The position numbers and the translations under genes are program-made. A stretch of DNA of 64,000 bases from Subsaxibacter sp. CAU 1640 (lineage in GTDB: Bacteria > Bacteroidota > Bacteroidia > Flavobacteriales > Flavobacteriaceae). This document shows positions 52,030-60,716 of the stretch, piece by piece. Each line of letters begins with the position of its first letter. Positions within the stretch are counted from its first letter, which is position 1. The stretch lies in NCBI RefSeq assembly GCF_023156585.1, contig NZ_JALNMI010000001.1:558001-622000 (forward strand), in the 5' to 3' direction. The notes under the pieces were generated by a model that had not been told where the DNA came from, made no database searches, and saw nothing but the letters and a program-made list of their open reading frames with translations.

Positions 52030-54463
52030 TTTGTTCGACTCAATATTTCATTCCATTCGAAAAAATAAGAAGGCTTACCTCATAGGCTTATTGCTCTTGC
52101 TTTCTGGATTGATATGGGTGGCTTCAAAAATTCAATTTGATGAGGATATTTCCAAATTGATTCCTTCAAATGAAGACAATGCGCAACTTCAAAAAGTGCT
52201 AAACACGGCACAATTCAGCGACAAAATCATCATCAATATCAAAAAAGAGAAGGATGCTGATTTGGTTGACCTAACGGATTACGCACAGCAATTATTGGAT
52301 AGTTTAAATGAGCATTCAAATAATTATATTAAAAATATTCAGGGTAAAGTTGAAGACGAAACCATTTTTGAGACTTTGGATTTTGCATTCGAAAATGCAC
52401 CTCTGTTTTTGACGGATAGTGATTATCAAACCCTTGTCCGCAAAACACAAAAAGATTCCATTGATGCCACAATTGAAGCGAATTACAAACTCTTGGCATC
52501 ACCATCAGGAATCGTTGCAAAACAAACTATCATCAAGGACCCTCTTGGTGTTTCGATTTTGGCGGTTCAGAATTTGAAACAATTGGGTTTTAATGAGGAT
52601 TTTGAGTTAAAAGATGGTTTTTTGGTCAGCAAGGATGGCAACCATATTCTCTTGTTCATCACGCCAAAATTCAAATCGAGTGAAACCAATCAGAATGAAC
52701 TATTTGCTGAACAATTATATCAATTTCAAGAACATCTGAATCAGGAATATAAGGGCAAAATCAGTAGTGAGGCTTTTGGCGGAAGCTTGATTGCTGTGGC
52801 GAATGCCCAACAAATTAAAAAGGACATCCAATGGACCGTGACGATAGCAATGATTGCGTTATTGGTGTTGTTCATCACTTTTTATAAAAAGCTGACGATT
52901 CCCTTGATTTTATTGGTTCCGACAATTTTTGGTGGATTGTTATCGGTTGCTATTTTGTATTTGATTCGAACGGAAATTTCAGCCATTTCTTTAGGAATAG
53001 GAGCTGTTTTGTTGGGAGTTACTTTGGACTATTCCTTGCATATTTTGACGCACATCCGCAACAATGAGACCATCGAACGTTTGTATGCTGATGTCGCAAA
53101 ACCCATCTTAATGAGCAGCCTAACGACTGCGCTTGCCTTTCTTTGTCTGCTTTTTATTGATTCCCAAGCCTTGCAAGATTTGGGAATATTTGCAGCTATT
53201 AGTGTTTTGGGAGCGTCTCTTTTTGCATTGGTGTTCATTCCACAGGTTTATAAAGGAAAAGCTGCGAAGGCTTTAGGCAAAAGGTCTTTTATTGATAGTT
53301 CTTCCAATTATGCCTTTCATAAAAATAAATGGTTGATAGGTGGTTTGGTTCTGCTACTTATAGTAAGTGCATTTACCTACAACAAAGTCGGTTTCAATAA
53401 TGATTTGTCCAATCTAAATTATGAATCGCAACAACTGAAGGATGCCGAGCAACATTTGGACGAATTGACCAATGAAACCTCAAAATCATTGTATGTGATT
53501 GCCAATGGAAATGAGATTCAAAACGTTTTGGAAACCAATGATGAGTTATTCGAGCAGTTAAAAGAATTGGAAACTAGCAAGGACATCATCAGTTTTAATT
53601 CCATTGCAGCTCTTGTGCCTTCCCAAAAGTCCCAAAAAGAAAAAATCAATCGCTGGCAGAATTTTTGGACATCTGAAAAAATTCAACAAACCGAAAGCGA
53701 TTTGCGAGCTAGCGGACAAACTCAAGGGTTCAAACAGAACAGTTTTGAAGAATTTCATAGGTTATTGAACAAAGAATTTCAACCGCTCGATTTGGAAGAG
53801 TTTAAGAAGGTTTCGAATATCCCATTGGAAGATTTTGTGGCGTCTTCAGGCGATTTTCATACGATTACTTCCATTTTGAAAGTTGATGATGATAACATTC
53901 AAGCAGTCAAAAAAACTTTTCAAAACCAAGATAATGTAATAGTCATCGACCGACAAAACCTCAACGAGACCTTACTTGGACATTTAAAAACCGATTTCAA
54001 CCATTTGATCATCTATTGTTTTATGGTGGTGCTTGTGTTATTGCTGCTGTTCTACCGAAATATCAAATTGACGCTTGTGACTGTGATTCCCATCATCATC
54101 ACTTGGTTTATTACTATTGGTGTGATTGGTTTATTGGGAATAGAATTCAACATTTTCAGCATCTTGATATCCTCTTTCATTTTTGGACTCGGCGTTGACT
54201 ATAGTATTTTTATGACCAATGGATTACTAAAACAACAGCAAGAAGCAAATGAAAATACACTAGCGACACATAAAACGTCCGTGTTACTATCGGTATTGAC
54301 AACTATTTTAGGCATTGGAGTGCTTATTTTTGCCAAGCATCCTGCGCTACATTCCATATCGGTAGTTTCTATGATAGGAATCATCATCGCTATGTTAATT
54401 GCGTTTACAATTCAGCCATTATTGTTTAAACTTCTTATTTTTGACAGGAAGCGTCATCAGTAA
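52022..54463 (+). CDS. MMPL/RND-family exporter
   Basis: 813 residues from the ATG at 52022. Two RND-type halves, each with a membrane segment, a soluble domain and five further membrane segments: GLLLLLSGLIWVASKI, then LLGVTLDYSLHILTHIRN in half 1 and FIFGLGVDYSIFMTNGLL in half 2. The conserved aspartates in the two DYS motifs of TM4 suggest proton-driven function. Aryl-polyene and flexirubin clusters carry such exporters to load the outer membrane together with a LolA-like protein. Confidence 0.9.
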   Translation: MANLFDSIFHSIRKNKKAYLIGLLLLLSGLIWVASKIQFDEDISKLIPSNEDNAQLQKVLNTAQFSDKIIINIKKEKDADLVDLTDYAQQLLDSLNEHSNNYIKNIQGKVEDETIFETLDFAFENAPLFLTDSDYQTLVRKTQKDSIDATIEANYKLLASPSGIVAKQTIIKDPLGVSILAVQNLKQLGFNEDFELKDGFLVSKDGNHILLFITPKFKSSETNQNELFAEQLYQFQEHLNQEYKGKISSEAFGGSLIAVANAQQIKKDIQWTVTIAMIALLVLFITFYKKLTIPLILLVPTIFGGLLSVAILYLIRTEISAISLGIGAVLLGVTLDYSLHILTHIRNNETIERLYADVAKPILMSSLTTALAFLCLLFIDSQALQDLGIFAAISVLGASLFALVFIPQVYKGKAAKALGKRSFIDSSSNYAFHKNKWLIGGLVLLLIVSAFTYNKVGFNNDLSNLNYESQQLKDAEQHLDELTNETSKSLYVIANGNEIQNVLETNDELFEQLKELETSKDIISFNSIAALVPSQKSQKEKINRWQNFWTSEKIQQTESDLRASGQTQGFKQNSFEEFHRLLNKEFQPLDLEEFKKVSNIPLEDFVASSGDFHTITSILKVDDDNIQAVKKTFQNQDNVIVIDRQNLNETLLGHLKTDFNHLIIYCFMVVLVLLLLFYRNIKLTLVTVIPIIITWFITIGVIGLLGIEFNIFSILISSFIFGLGVDYSIFMTNGLLKQQQEANENTLATHKTSVLLSVLTTILGIGVLIFAKHPALHSISVVSMIGIIIAMLIAFTIQPLLFKLLIFDRKRHQ

Positions 54464-54466
54464 CTT

Positions 54467-55351
54467 ATGGGAACGATTAAAACCATACCGATTGAGCGGA
54501 TTAAATCTATCAGCAAACAGGAATTCATCGAGCGCTATTATAAGCCTCAAAAACCTGTATTGATTGAAGATTTAACGAAGGATTGGCCAGCGTATGAAAA
54601 GTGGAATCTTGACTACATTCAAAGTTTGTCTGGCGACCAAATCGTGCCGCTTTACAACAATGAGCCCACGAAAGGACGACAAAACTCTGTAGTGCCTGCA
54701 AAAAAAATGAAGCTCTACGACTATATCGACATTCTAAAAACGCAACCTACCGATTTACGAATGTTTTTCTTCAACGTGCTTCAAAAAATGCCAGAACTGA
54801 CAAAGGATTTTTCTTACCCAGACATTGGTTTGAATTTCTTTAAAAAACTGCCTGTAATGTTTTTTGGCGGAAAAGGTTCAAAAGTATTGGCTCATTACGA
54901 TATGGATTTGGCCGATTTGGTCCACGTACATTTTCACGGCAATAAACACGTTACATTATTCGCTCCAGAACAGGCCAAACATCTTTACAAAGTGCCTTTT
55001 ACGGTTCATAATCTGGAAACGATTGATATGGACAATCCTGATTTTGAGAAATATCCTGCGCTTCAATCGGCAGAAGGTATTTCGGTGAAGATGAAACACG
55101 GCGATGCATTGTATATGCCAAGCGGTTATTGGCATTACATTACCTATGACGATGGTGGATTTTCCATAACGCTTCGTGCGTTTCCAAGAAAACCGCTTCG
55201 ATTGGCAAAACTGTTCAAAAATATCATCTTTATGCGAACGTTTGAAAATATGATGCGTCGTATTGTTGGGCAAGGTTGGGTCGATTACAAAGAGGAAAAG
55301 ATGGTGCAACGTATGAACAAAAACTATCACAAAAAGCATCCAAGTGCTTAA
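54467..55351 (+). CDS. Cupin-like / JmjC-type protein
   Basis: 294 residues. The HxD...H iron-binding pattern of the JmjC/FIH cupin family is visible: LAHYDMDLADLVHVHFHGN (H-x-D) and the later GDALYMPSGYWHYITYDD. Such enzymes are 2-oxoglutarate-dependent oxygenases. The target within flexirubin synthesis is unknown; hydroxylation of an intermediate or a protein is possible. It follows MMPL after 3 bases and overlaps the next gene by 8. Confidence 0.83.
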   Translation: MGTIKTIPIERIKSISKQEFIERYYKPQKPVLIEDLTKDWPAYEKWNLDYIQSLSGDQIVPLYNNEPTKGRQNSVVPAKKMKLYDYIDILKTQPTDLRMFFFNVLQKMPELTKDFSYPDIGLNFFKKLPVMFFGGKGSKVLAHYDMDLADLVHVHFHGNKHVTLFAPEQAKHLYKVPFTVHNLETIDMDNPDFEKYPALQSAEGISVKMKHGDALYMPSGYWHYITYDDGGFSITLRAFPRKPLRLAKLFKNIIFMRTFENMMRRIVGQGWVDYKEEKMVQRMNKNYHKKHPSA

Positions 55352-57023
55352 AAAACGATACATAGTCTGTTTTTCACATCTTTTTGTTGCCCTTTTTTTA
55401 TTCAATTCCTGCGGCATCAAGAAGTCCATCAACAACCTTCCGGATATTTCAGGCTATAATGCCAACATTCCAGAGCGCATCAAAATCAATGATTCGACTT
55501 ATACTGCTGGCAATAGTTTTTTGACCAAAAACAAACAAGGGCAATGGGAACTGTACGTAGAAGGTGACCCGTTAGAAATTGGATTGCTGACCGGAAGCTT
55601 GACCCAAGAATTGATGTACACCCAAGAAAAGGTTTTTTTTGACAAAATCAACGAGTTGGTGCCTTCGGAAGGCAAACAGAAGTTCCTTCGCAAATTTCTG
55701 TCTTGGTACAATCGCAAAATGTACCGGCACGTTCAAGAAGAATATAAATCTGAAATTTATGGCGTATCTAGATATGCGTCGGATGATTTTAACACTATTT
55801 CGACGCCCTATTTACGCTCTTTGTACCTTCACGGTGCGCACGACATTGGGCACGCCTTGCAGGATTTGGCGTTGGTAGGTTGTACATCGTTCGCGGCTTG
55901 GGATGAAAAAACAGAAGATGGCGAATTGCTTCTGGGTAGAAATTTTGATTTTTATGCAGGTGATGCTTTTGCGGAAAATAAAATTATCGCCTTTGTAAAT
56001 CCTGATGAAGGCTATGATTTTATGTCCGTTACTTGGGGCGGATTTATTGGTGTGGTGTCTGGTATGAATGAGAAAGGTTTGACAGTTACCATTAATGCTG
56101 GAAAATCCAAAATTCCTTTGGTAGCAAAAACGCCTATTTCAATCGTAGCAAGGGAAATTTTACAATATGCGTCGAATATTGACGAAGCCGTCGCCATTGC
56201 AAAAAAGCGTGAGGTTTTTGTTTCTGAAGCGATTATGATAGGAAGTGCCGCAGACCATAAAGCCATTCTGATTGAAGTGTCGCCGAACAACTTTGGAGTG
56301 TATGAAGTCGAAAACAGTGATGAATTGATTTGCTCTAACCATTTTCAGAGTGAAGCGTTTGAAGACGAACGTCGCAATCAAAAAGCTATTGAAAATAGCC
56401 ATTCCGAATATCGATATGAGCGTATGGAAGAATTGCTATCCAAAGAACAAAAACTCACGCCTAAAAAAGCTGTAGAGATTTTAAGAAACAAAAATGGATT
56501 GAATGATAAAGTGCTTGGCTATGGCAACGAAAAGGCCATCAATCAATTGTTGGCACATCACGGCATTGTTTTCAAACCAGAGGAATTGAAGGTTTGGGTA
56601 TCCTCAAATCCCTATCAATTGGGAGAATTTGTAGCATATAATTTGAATGTTGTTTTTAAGAACAGAGAAAATAATCCGTCAATCAAAAGTCTGTCAATAT
56701 CCGAAATGAATATTCCTGAAGATGGATTCGTTCAAACAAAAGCGTTTCAAGATTATGAGCAATATCGTCTATTGGAGCATAAAGTGGAACTGGCAATCGA
56801 AAACAAATCGCATATTAATGAAGATGACTTGAGGGTTTTGATTAAATTAAATCCAGATTATTGGAAAGCCTACAATTTGGTTGGTCAGTATCACTATCAA
56901 AATAAAAACTTTAAAGAAGCATTGAAAAACTTTGAAATGGCAAATTCCAAGGTCGTTACTACGGCTGTAGATGAAAAAGAATTGCGTAAATTCATCAAGA
57001 AATCAAAACGAAAAGCAAACTGA
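55344..57023 (+). CDS. C45-family acyltransferase/peptidase-like lipoprotein
   Basis: 559 residues with a GTG start at 55344. The signal peptide ends in a lipobox (FLFNSC, C23). A putative nucleophile C180 stands in LALVGCTSFAAWD, followed by LLLGRNFDFYAGD and WGGFIGVVSGMNEKGLTVTINA, the Ntn-hydrolase pattern of the acyl-CoA:6-APA acyltransferase family. The C terminus (about 485-559) is TPR-like (PDYWKAYNLVGQYHYQNKNF). A lipoprotein acyltransferase at the outer membrane could attach the pigment acyl group to its final acceptor. This is an inference. Confidence 0.8.
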   Translation: MLKKRYIVCFSHLFVALFLFNSCGIKKSINNLPDISGYNANIPERIKINDSTYTAGNSFLTKNKQGQWELYVEGDPLEIGLLTGSLTQELMYTQEKVFFDKINELVPSEGKQKFLRKFLSWYNRKMYRHVQEEYKSEIYGVSRYASDDFNTISTPYLRSLYLHGAHDIGHALQDLALVGCTSFAAWDEKTEDGELLLGRNFDFYAGDAFAENKIIAFVNPDEGYDFMSVTWGGFIGVVSGMNEKGLTVTINAGKSKIPLVAKTPISIVAREILQYASNIDEAVAIAKKREVFVSEAIMIGSAADHKAILIEVSPNNFGVYEVENSDELICSNHFQSEAFEDERRNQKAIENSHSEYRYERMEELLSKEQKLTPKKAVEILRNKNGLNDKVLGYGNEKAINQLLAHHGIVFKPEELKVWVSSNPYQLGEFVAYNLNVVFKNRENNPSIKSLSISEMNIPEDGFVQTKAFQDYEQYRLLEHKVELAIENKSHINEDDLRVLIKLNPDYWKAYNLVGQYHYQNKNFKEALKNFEMANSKVVTTAVDEKELRKFIKKSKRKAN

Positions 57024-58324
57024 TGAATCCCGATATCGAAAGACAATCCATCCAAGACATCAAAAGTTATCAGGAAGAGCAGTTAACAATCGCGTTACGA
57101 TATCTGCAGGAGAATTCTCCATTTTATCAAAAGCTTTTTAAAAAACATAACATTGATTTATCTGAAATCAAGACTTTGGAGGATTTGGTAAAAATCCCAA
57201 CAACGACCAAGGATGATTTACAACAGTTCAACGATGACTTTTTGTGCGTGCCAAAGAAAGACATCATCGATTATGTCACCACTTCAGGAACTTTGGGAGA
57301 ACCCGTAACGTTTGCTTTGACAGACAAAGATTTGAACCGTTTGGCATACAACGAATCGAGGTCGTTCACTTGTGCGGGAGTCGATTCCAATGACATTCTT
57401 CAATTGATGACAACAATGGACCGTCGATTTATGGCAGGATTGGCATATTTTTTAGGCGCACGTAAATTGGGAGCAAGCATCATTCGAGTTGGCGCAGGTG
57501 TGCCAGAATTGCAATGGGATTCAATTTTAAAGTTTAATCCGACCTATTTGATTGGAGTGCCTTCATTTTTATTGAAATTGATTGACCACGCCAAAAAACA
57601 CGCCATCTCTCTAAAAGATAACTCGATTAAAGCAGCCATTTGCATCGGTGAACCCATTCGAAATGAGGATTTTTCACTGAACGCCTTGGGCCAAAAAATA
57701 ACCAAAGATTGGAACATTGAATTATTCTCCACCTATGCGTCTACTGAAATGAGCACGGCATTCACAGAATGTTCAGCGCAACAAGGCGGTCATTTGATTC
57801 CTGAATTGATCATCGCTGAAGTGCTTGACGAGAACTTCCAACCTGTTTTGGAAGGTGAATTGGGAGAACTCACAATAACTACGTTGGCGGTTGAAGGGTT
57901 GCCTTTGCTTCGTTTCCAAACAGGAGATATGGTTCGTGCATATCAAAAACCTTGTGGCTGCGGAAGAAATACGCTGCGCTTAAGCTCAGTCATAGGCCGA
58001 AAACAACAGATGATTAAGTATAAAGGTACAACCCTCTATCCACCAGCGCTTTTGAACGCATTAAATCAATTTGAAGCTATAGAATCTTTTGTCATCGAGT
58101 TAAAACACACAGATCTCGGAACCGATGACCTCATCATCAAGATTGCTACACACGAACCTACCGAAGCTTTTCTTCAGGAAGTCCAAGACCATTTTAGGGC
58201 AAAATTACGTGTAAAACCTACCATTGAATTCCACGACATCGCTGCGATTCAAAAATTACAATTTCCGGCAAGGAGTCGCAAACCTGTATTGGTGATTGAC
58301 CATAGAAACAAATTGCATGAATGA
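57023..58324 (+). CDS. PaaK-like AMP-dependent acyl-CoA ligase
   Basis: 433 residues. Adenylation motif TTSGTLGEPVTFALT (family SSGTTGxPT), YASTEMSTAFTEC, LRFQTGDMVRAYQKPCGCGRN, and VIGRKQQMIKYKGT. It resembles phenylacetate-CoA ligase and should activate an aryl acid; 4-coumarate from the ammonia-lyase is the natural candidate. Last gene of the pigment operon, coupled to the C45 gene by TGATG. Confidence 0.87.
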   Translation: MNPDIERQSIQDIKSYQEEQLTIALRYLQENSPFYQKLFKKHNIDLSEIKTLEDLVKIPTTTKDDLQQFNDDFLCVPKKDIIDYVTTSGTLGEPVTFALTDKDLNRLAYNESRSFTCAGVDSNDILQLMTTMDRRFMAGLAYFLGARKLGASIIRVGAGVPELQWDSILKFNPTYLIGVPSFLLKLIDHAKKHAISLKDNSIKAAICIGEPIRNEDFSLNALGQKITKDWNIELFSTYASTEMSTAFTECSAQQGGHLIPELIIAEVLDENFQPVLEGELGELTITTLAVEGLPLLRFQTGDMVRAYQKPCGCGRNTLRLSSVIGRKQQMIKYKGTTLYPPALLNALNQFEAIESFVIELKHTDLGTDDLIIKIATHEPTEAFLQEVQDHFRAKLRVKPTIEFHDIAAIQKLQFPARSRKPVLVIDHRNKLHE

Positions 58325-58342
58325 TAATTTGCAGTAAAACAA

Positions 58343-58367
58343 AAAACCCTTCTAAAAGAAGGGCTTA
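58343..58367 (-). terminator. Terminator between the flexirubin operon and the tRNA gene
   Basis: Seven-base stem CCCTTCT / AGAAGGG with loop AAA. On the minus strand it is followed by a T run, so it mainly ends the tRNA transcript. On the plus strand the following sequence is only modestly T-rich. Confidence 0.8.
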
Positions 58368-58377
58368 AATTTTGTTG

Positions 58378-58451
58378 TGGTCCCACCTGGGCTCGAACCA
58401 GGGACCACCTGATTATGAGTCAGGTGCTCTAACCAACTGAGCTATAGGACC
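58378..58451 (-). tRNA. tRNA with CAT anticodon (tRNA-Ile2 or elongator tRNA-Met)
   Basis: A full cloverleaf of 74 bases: acceptor GGTCCTA / TGGGACC with discriminator A, D-arm AGCTCAGTTGGTTAGAGC, anticodon arm CCTGA-CTCATAA-TCAGG, T-arm CCTGGTTCGAGCCCAGG. CCA is not encoded. The G1-C72 pair rules out the initiator. C4-G69 and C5-G68 recall the determinants of tRNA-Ile2 (lysidine-modified), but an elongator tRNA-Met cannot be excluded from this sequence alone. Confidence 0.93.
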
Positions 58452-58500
58452 AGTTAAGAGGATGCAAATCTAATATATATTTTAATATGCCACAACAATT

Positions 58501-58905
58501 TTATGGCTTTATGTCTTGGCATAATTCTATCAAAACGCCATTGGTCGTTTTTGGATGAAGAAACGCCACAAGTTTGTTGTCTGCTCCCTTTTTTGGAGTT
58601 CTATTTAAAACTACAAACCCTTCCTCGGATAGCCGTTCTATTTCGGCCTCAATGTCATCCACAGCAAAGGCGATGTGGTGAATCCCCTCGCCTTTTTTCT
58701 CTATGAACTTTGCAATAGGACTTTCAGGGTTGGTTGCTTCAAGCAACTCTATTTTATTGGGTCCTGACTTAAAGAAAGACGTTTTGACACCTTCGCTCGC
58801 AACTTTCTCTATTTTATAATGGGATTCGCCAAACAACTTGGCAAACAATTGATTTGATTCATCTAGATTCTTTACCGCAATCCCTATGTGTTCTATTTTT
58901 TTCAT
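58501..58905 (-). CDS. mce: Methylmalonyl-CoA epimerase
   Basis: 134 residues from the ATG at 58905. Glyoxalase/VOC fold with KKIEHIGIAVKNLDESNQLF at the N terminus, the metal-binding histidine, glutamine/histidine and glutamate motifs (HHIAFAVDDIEAEIE, VLIELCQ). It interconverts (2R)- and (2S)-methylmalonyl-CoA in propionate metabolism. The mutase genes are not in the window. A longer frame to 58947 would run through the hairpin at 58912-58929 and is disfavoured. Confidence 0.93.
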   Translation of the reverse strand: MKKIEHIGIAVKNLDESNQLFAKLFGESHYKIEKVASEGVKTSFFKSGPNKIELLEATNPESPIAKFIEKKGEGIHHIAFAVDDIEAEIERLSEEGFVVLNRTPKKGADNKLVAFLHPKTTNGVLIELCQDIKP

Positions 58906-58911
58906 TCCAAC

Positions 58912-58929
58912 TTCCCGTGAAAACGGGAA
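58912..58929 (-). repeat. Hairpin with short loop just upstream of mce
   Basis: TTCCCGT / ACGGGAA perfect 7-base stem around a 4-base loop, six bases before the mce ATG on the minus strand. The palindrome TTCCCGT-TTTC-ACGGGAA resembles short palindromic repeats I remember as scattered in flavobacterial genomes. It could cover the translation start region. Confidence 0.45.
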
Positions 58930-59029
58930 TCTCATTAAATTAAACAAAATCTCCGGTTCAAATAAACACTCTTAATGAAGAGCTTGTCAACTTTGTTCTT
59001 CAAAAATACGATAATCCTCAAATATGCTC

Positions 59030-59037
59030 TATTTTTG
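59030..59037 (+). promoter_or_regulatory. Candidate -7 box upstream of rbfA
   Basis: TATTTTTG matches TAnnTTTG, 78 bases before the rbfA start; no TTTG at the expected -33 distance. Confidence 0.3.
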
Positions 59038-59115
59038 TGACGAACAATCAATTATTGATGTTTATTTTTTAAATTGAAACATCTGATGGATTGGTTTGAT
59101 TAAAATTGGAATATT

Positions 59116-59511
59116 TTGGAAGAAAGTCAAAGACAGAAGAAAATAGGAGGCATACTGCAACAAGATTTGGTAGAAGTGCTTCAAGGCGCTGCCACCAAAG
59201 GCGGTCTGAAAGGGGTCATCATTTCGGTGAGCAAGGTGAATGTCACGGCAGATTTGTCGATTGCAAAAGTATATTTGAGTATTTTCCCTAATAAAGAGGC
59301 TGGAGAATTGCTCAAAGGAATTCGTTCAAACACGCCTTTGATTCGTCACGAATTGGCGCAGCGTACTAAAAATCAATTGCGGCGTATGCCGAACTTGGAA
59401 TTTTTTATTGATGATTCCCTTGAATATATTGACAGAATTGAGAAATCCTTAAAAAGGGAGGAAGATCCTATTAAGGACAACGACCTGCTCGAAAAACGCA
59501 AAAAGTCTTAA
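59116..59511 (+). CDS. rbfA: Ribosome-binding factor A
   Basis: 131 residues with a TTG start (MEESQRQKKIGGILQQDL). A KH-like cold-shock maturation factor of the 30S subunit. The body VEVLQGAATKGGLKGVIISVSKVNVTADLS and RIPxLEFFIDDSLE pattern (here RRMPNLEFFIDDSLEYIDRI) fits the family. Its TAA is followed directly by the GTG of the permease gene, so the two are probably co-transcribed. Confidence 0.92.
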   Translation: MEESQRQKKIGGILQQDLVEVLQGAATKGGLKGVIISVSKVNVTADLSIAKVYLSIFPNKEAGELLKGIRSNTPLIRHELAQRTKNQLRRMPNLEFFIDDSLEYIDRIEKSLKREEDPIKDNDLLEKRKKS

Positions 59512-60714
59512 GTGAACTTCGCTCTCTACATCGCCAAGCGCTATTTATTCACAAAAAGCAGCAGCAATGCCATCAACATTATGACCATCATTGCCGCTTT
59601 TGGAGTGGTAGTGGCTGCCGCGGCCTTGTTCATCGTATTGTCTGGTTTTGGTGGCTTGAAAGAGTTTAGCCTAGGATTTTCATCCGTTGTCGATCCTGAT
59701 ATTAAAATCCTTCCTGCAAAAGGCAAATCTTTTGTGCTTACGGAAAAAGATTCTGCTTCATTAGCCAATATCAAGGGTATTTCAACCTTTTCAAAAATAA
59801 TTGAGGAAAGAGTCATTGTAGAATTTGACAATAAAAACCTCTTGGTGACACTAAAAGGCGTCGACGCCAATTATCTAGATGTGACTAAAATAGATTCAAT
59901 GATAATTCAGGGGAATTGGTTTGAATCTGGTTCGGGTCAAATGGTAAGTGGATGGGGAATAGCCCATAATTTATCAATGGGAATTTTGGATTATGGCAAA
60001 AACCCTCGCATCTATGTGCCCAAGCCAGGAAAAGGGCAAATCAGTTCTGTAAAAGGGGCTTTCAACTCATTAACAGCTTTAAATATTGGTGTGTTTCAAA
60101 TAAATGAAGATTTGGATAACACCTACGTATTCACTGATATTGTGAACGCGCGTTATTTGATGAATTACAATAAAGACCAGGTAAGCGCCATAGAATTAAA
60201 ATTGATGCCCAATAGCGACGAATCAGAAGTCATCGCTGCAATTGAAAATAGTCTTGGTGACAAAGTCATTGTTAAAAACAGAGCGCAACTCAATGATGCG
60301 TTGTATAAAATGTTGAATACCGAAAATCTTGCGGTGTATTTGATATTCACTTTAGTGATAATCATTGCGTTATTCAATGTTATTGGAGCTTTAATAATGA
60401 TGATTTTAGACAAAAAACAGTCGCTTCACACACTGTTTAATTTGGGAGCAACAACCAAGGACATCAAAAAAATCTTCTTCCTTCAAGGTAGTTTGATGAC
60501 TATTCTGGGCGGAATCATTGGTGTGGTGTTGGGAATCATCGTTGTATTTCTTCAACAGAAATTTTCATTGTTAATGCTCACAACCTCTCTTCCCTATCCT
60601 GTAACATTAGAGTTGGTGAATGCAGCAATTGTATTGATAACAATTGTCGTTTTAGGTGTATTGGCTTCTAAAATCGCATCTAGCAGAATTAGTGAAACTT
60701 TGGTTAGAAGTTGA
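59512..60714 (+). CDS. LolC/E-like ABC transporter permease (lipoprotein release type)
   Basis: 400 residues with a GTG start immediately after the rbfA stop. N-terminal membrane segment (about 18-45, IMTIIAAFGVVVAAAALFIVLSG), a periplasmic MacB-like domain, then a C-terminal FtsX domain with three segments (YLIFTLVIIIALFNVIGALIMMI, LQGSLMTILGGIIGVVLGIIVVF, LVNAAIVLITIVVLGVLASKIA). LolC/LolE hand lipoproteins to LolA. The partner ATPase is not adjacent. Converges on dusB with 2 bases between the stops. Confidence 0.88.
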   Translation: MNFALYIAKRYLFTKSSSNAINIMTIIAAFGVVVAAAALFIVLSGFGGLKEFSLGFSSVVDPDIKILPAKGKSFVLTEKDSASLANIKGISTFSKIIEERVIVEFDNKNLLVTLKGVDANYLDVTKIDSMIIQGNWFESGSGQMVSGWGIAHNLSMGILDYGKNPRIYVPKPGKGQISSVKGAFNSLTALNIGVFQINEDLDNTYVFTDIVNARYLMNYNKDQVSAIELKLMPNSDESEVIAAIENSLGDKVIVKNRAQLNDALYKMLNTENLAVYLIFTLVIIIALFNVIGALIMMILDKKQSLHTLFNLGATTKDIKKIFFLQGSLMTILGGIIGVVLGIIVVFLQQKFSLLMLTTSLPYPVTLELVNAAIVLITIVVLGVLASKIASSRISETLVRS

Positions 60715-60716
60715 TT

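Noticed and set aside
58378-58451. Initiator tRNA-fMet
   Set aside because: The first acceptor pair is G1-C72, not mismatched, and the anticodon stem lacks the three G-C pairs of initiators.
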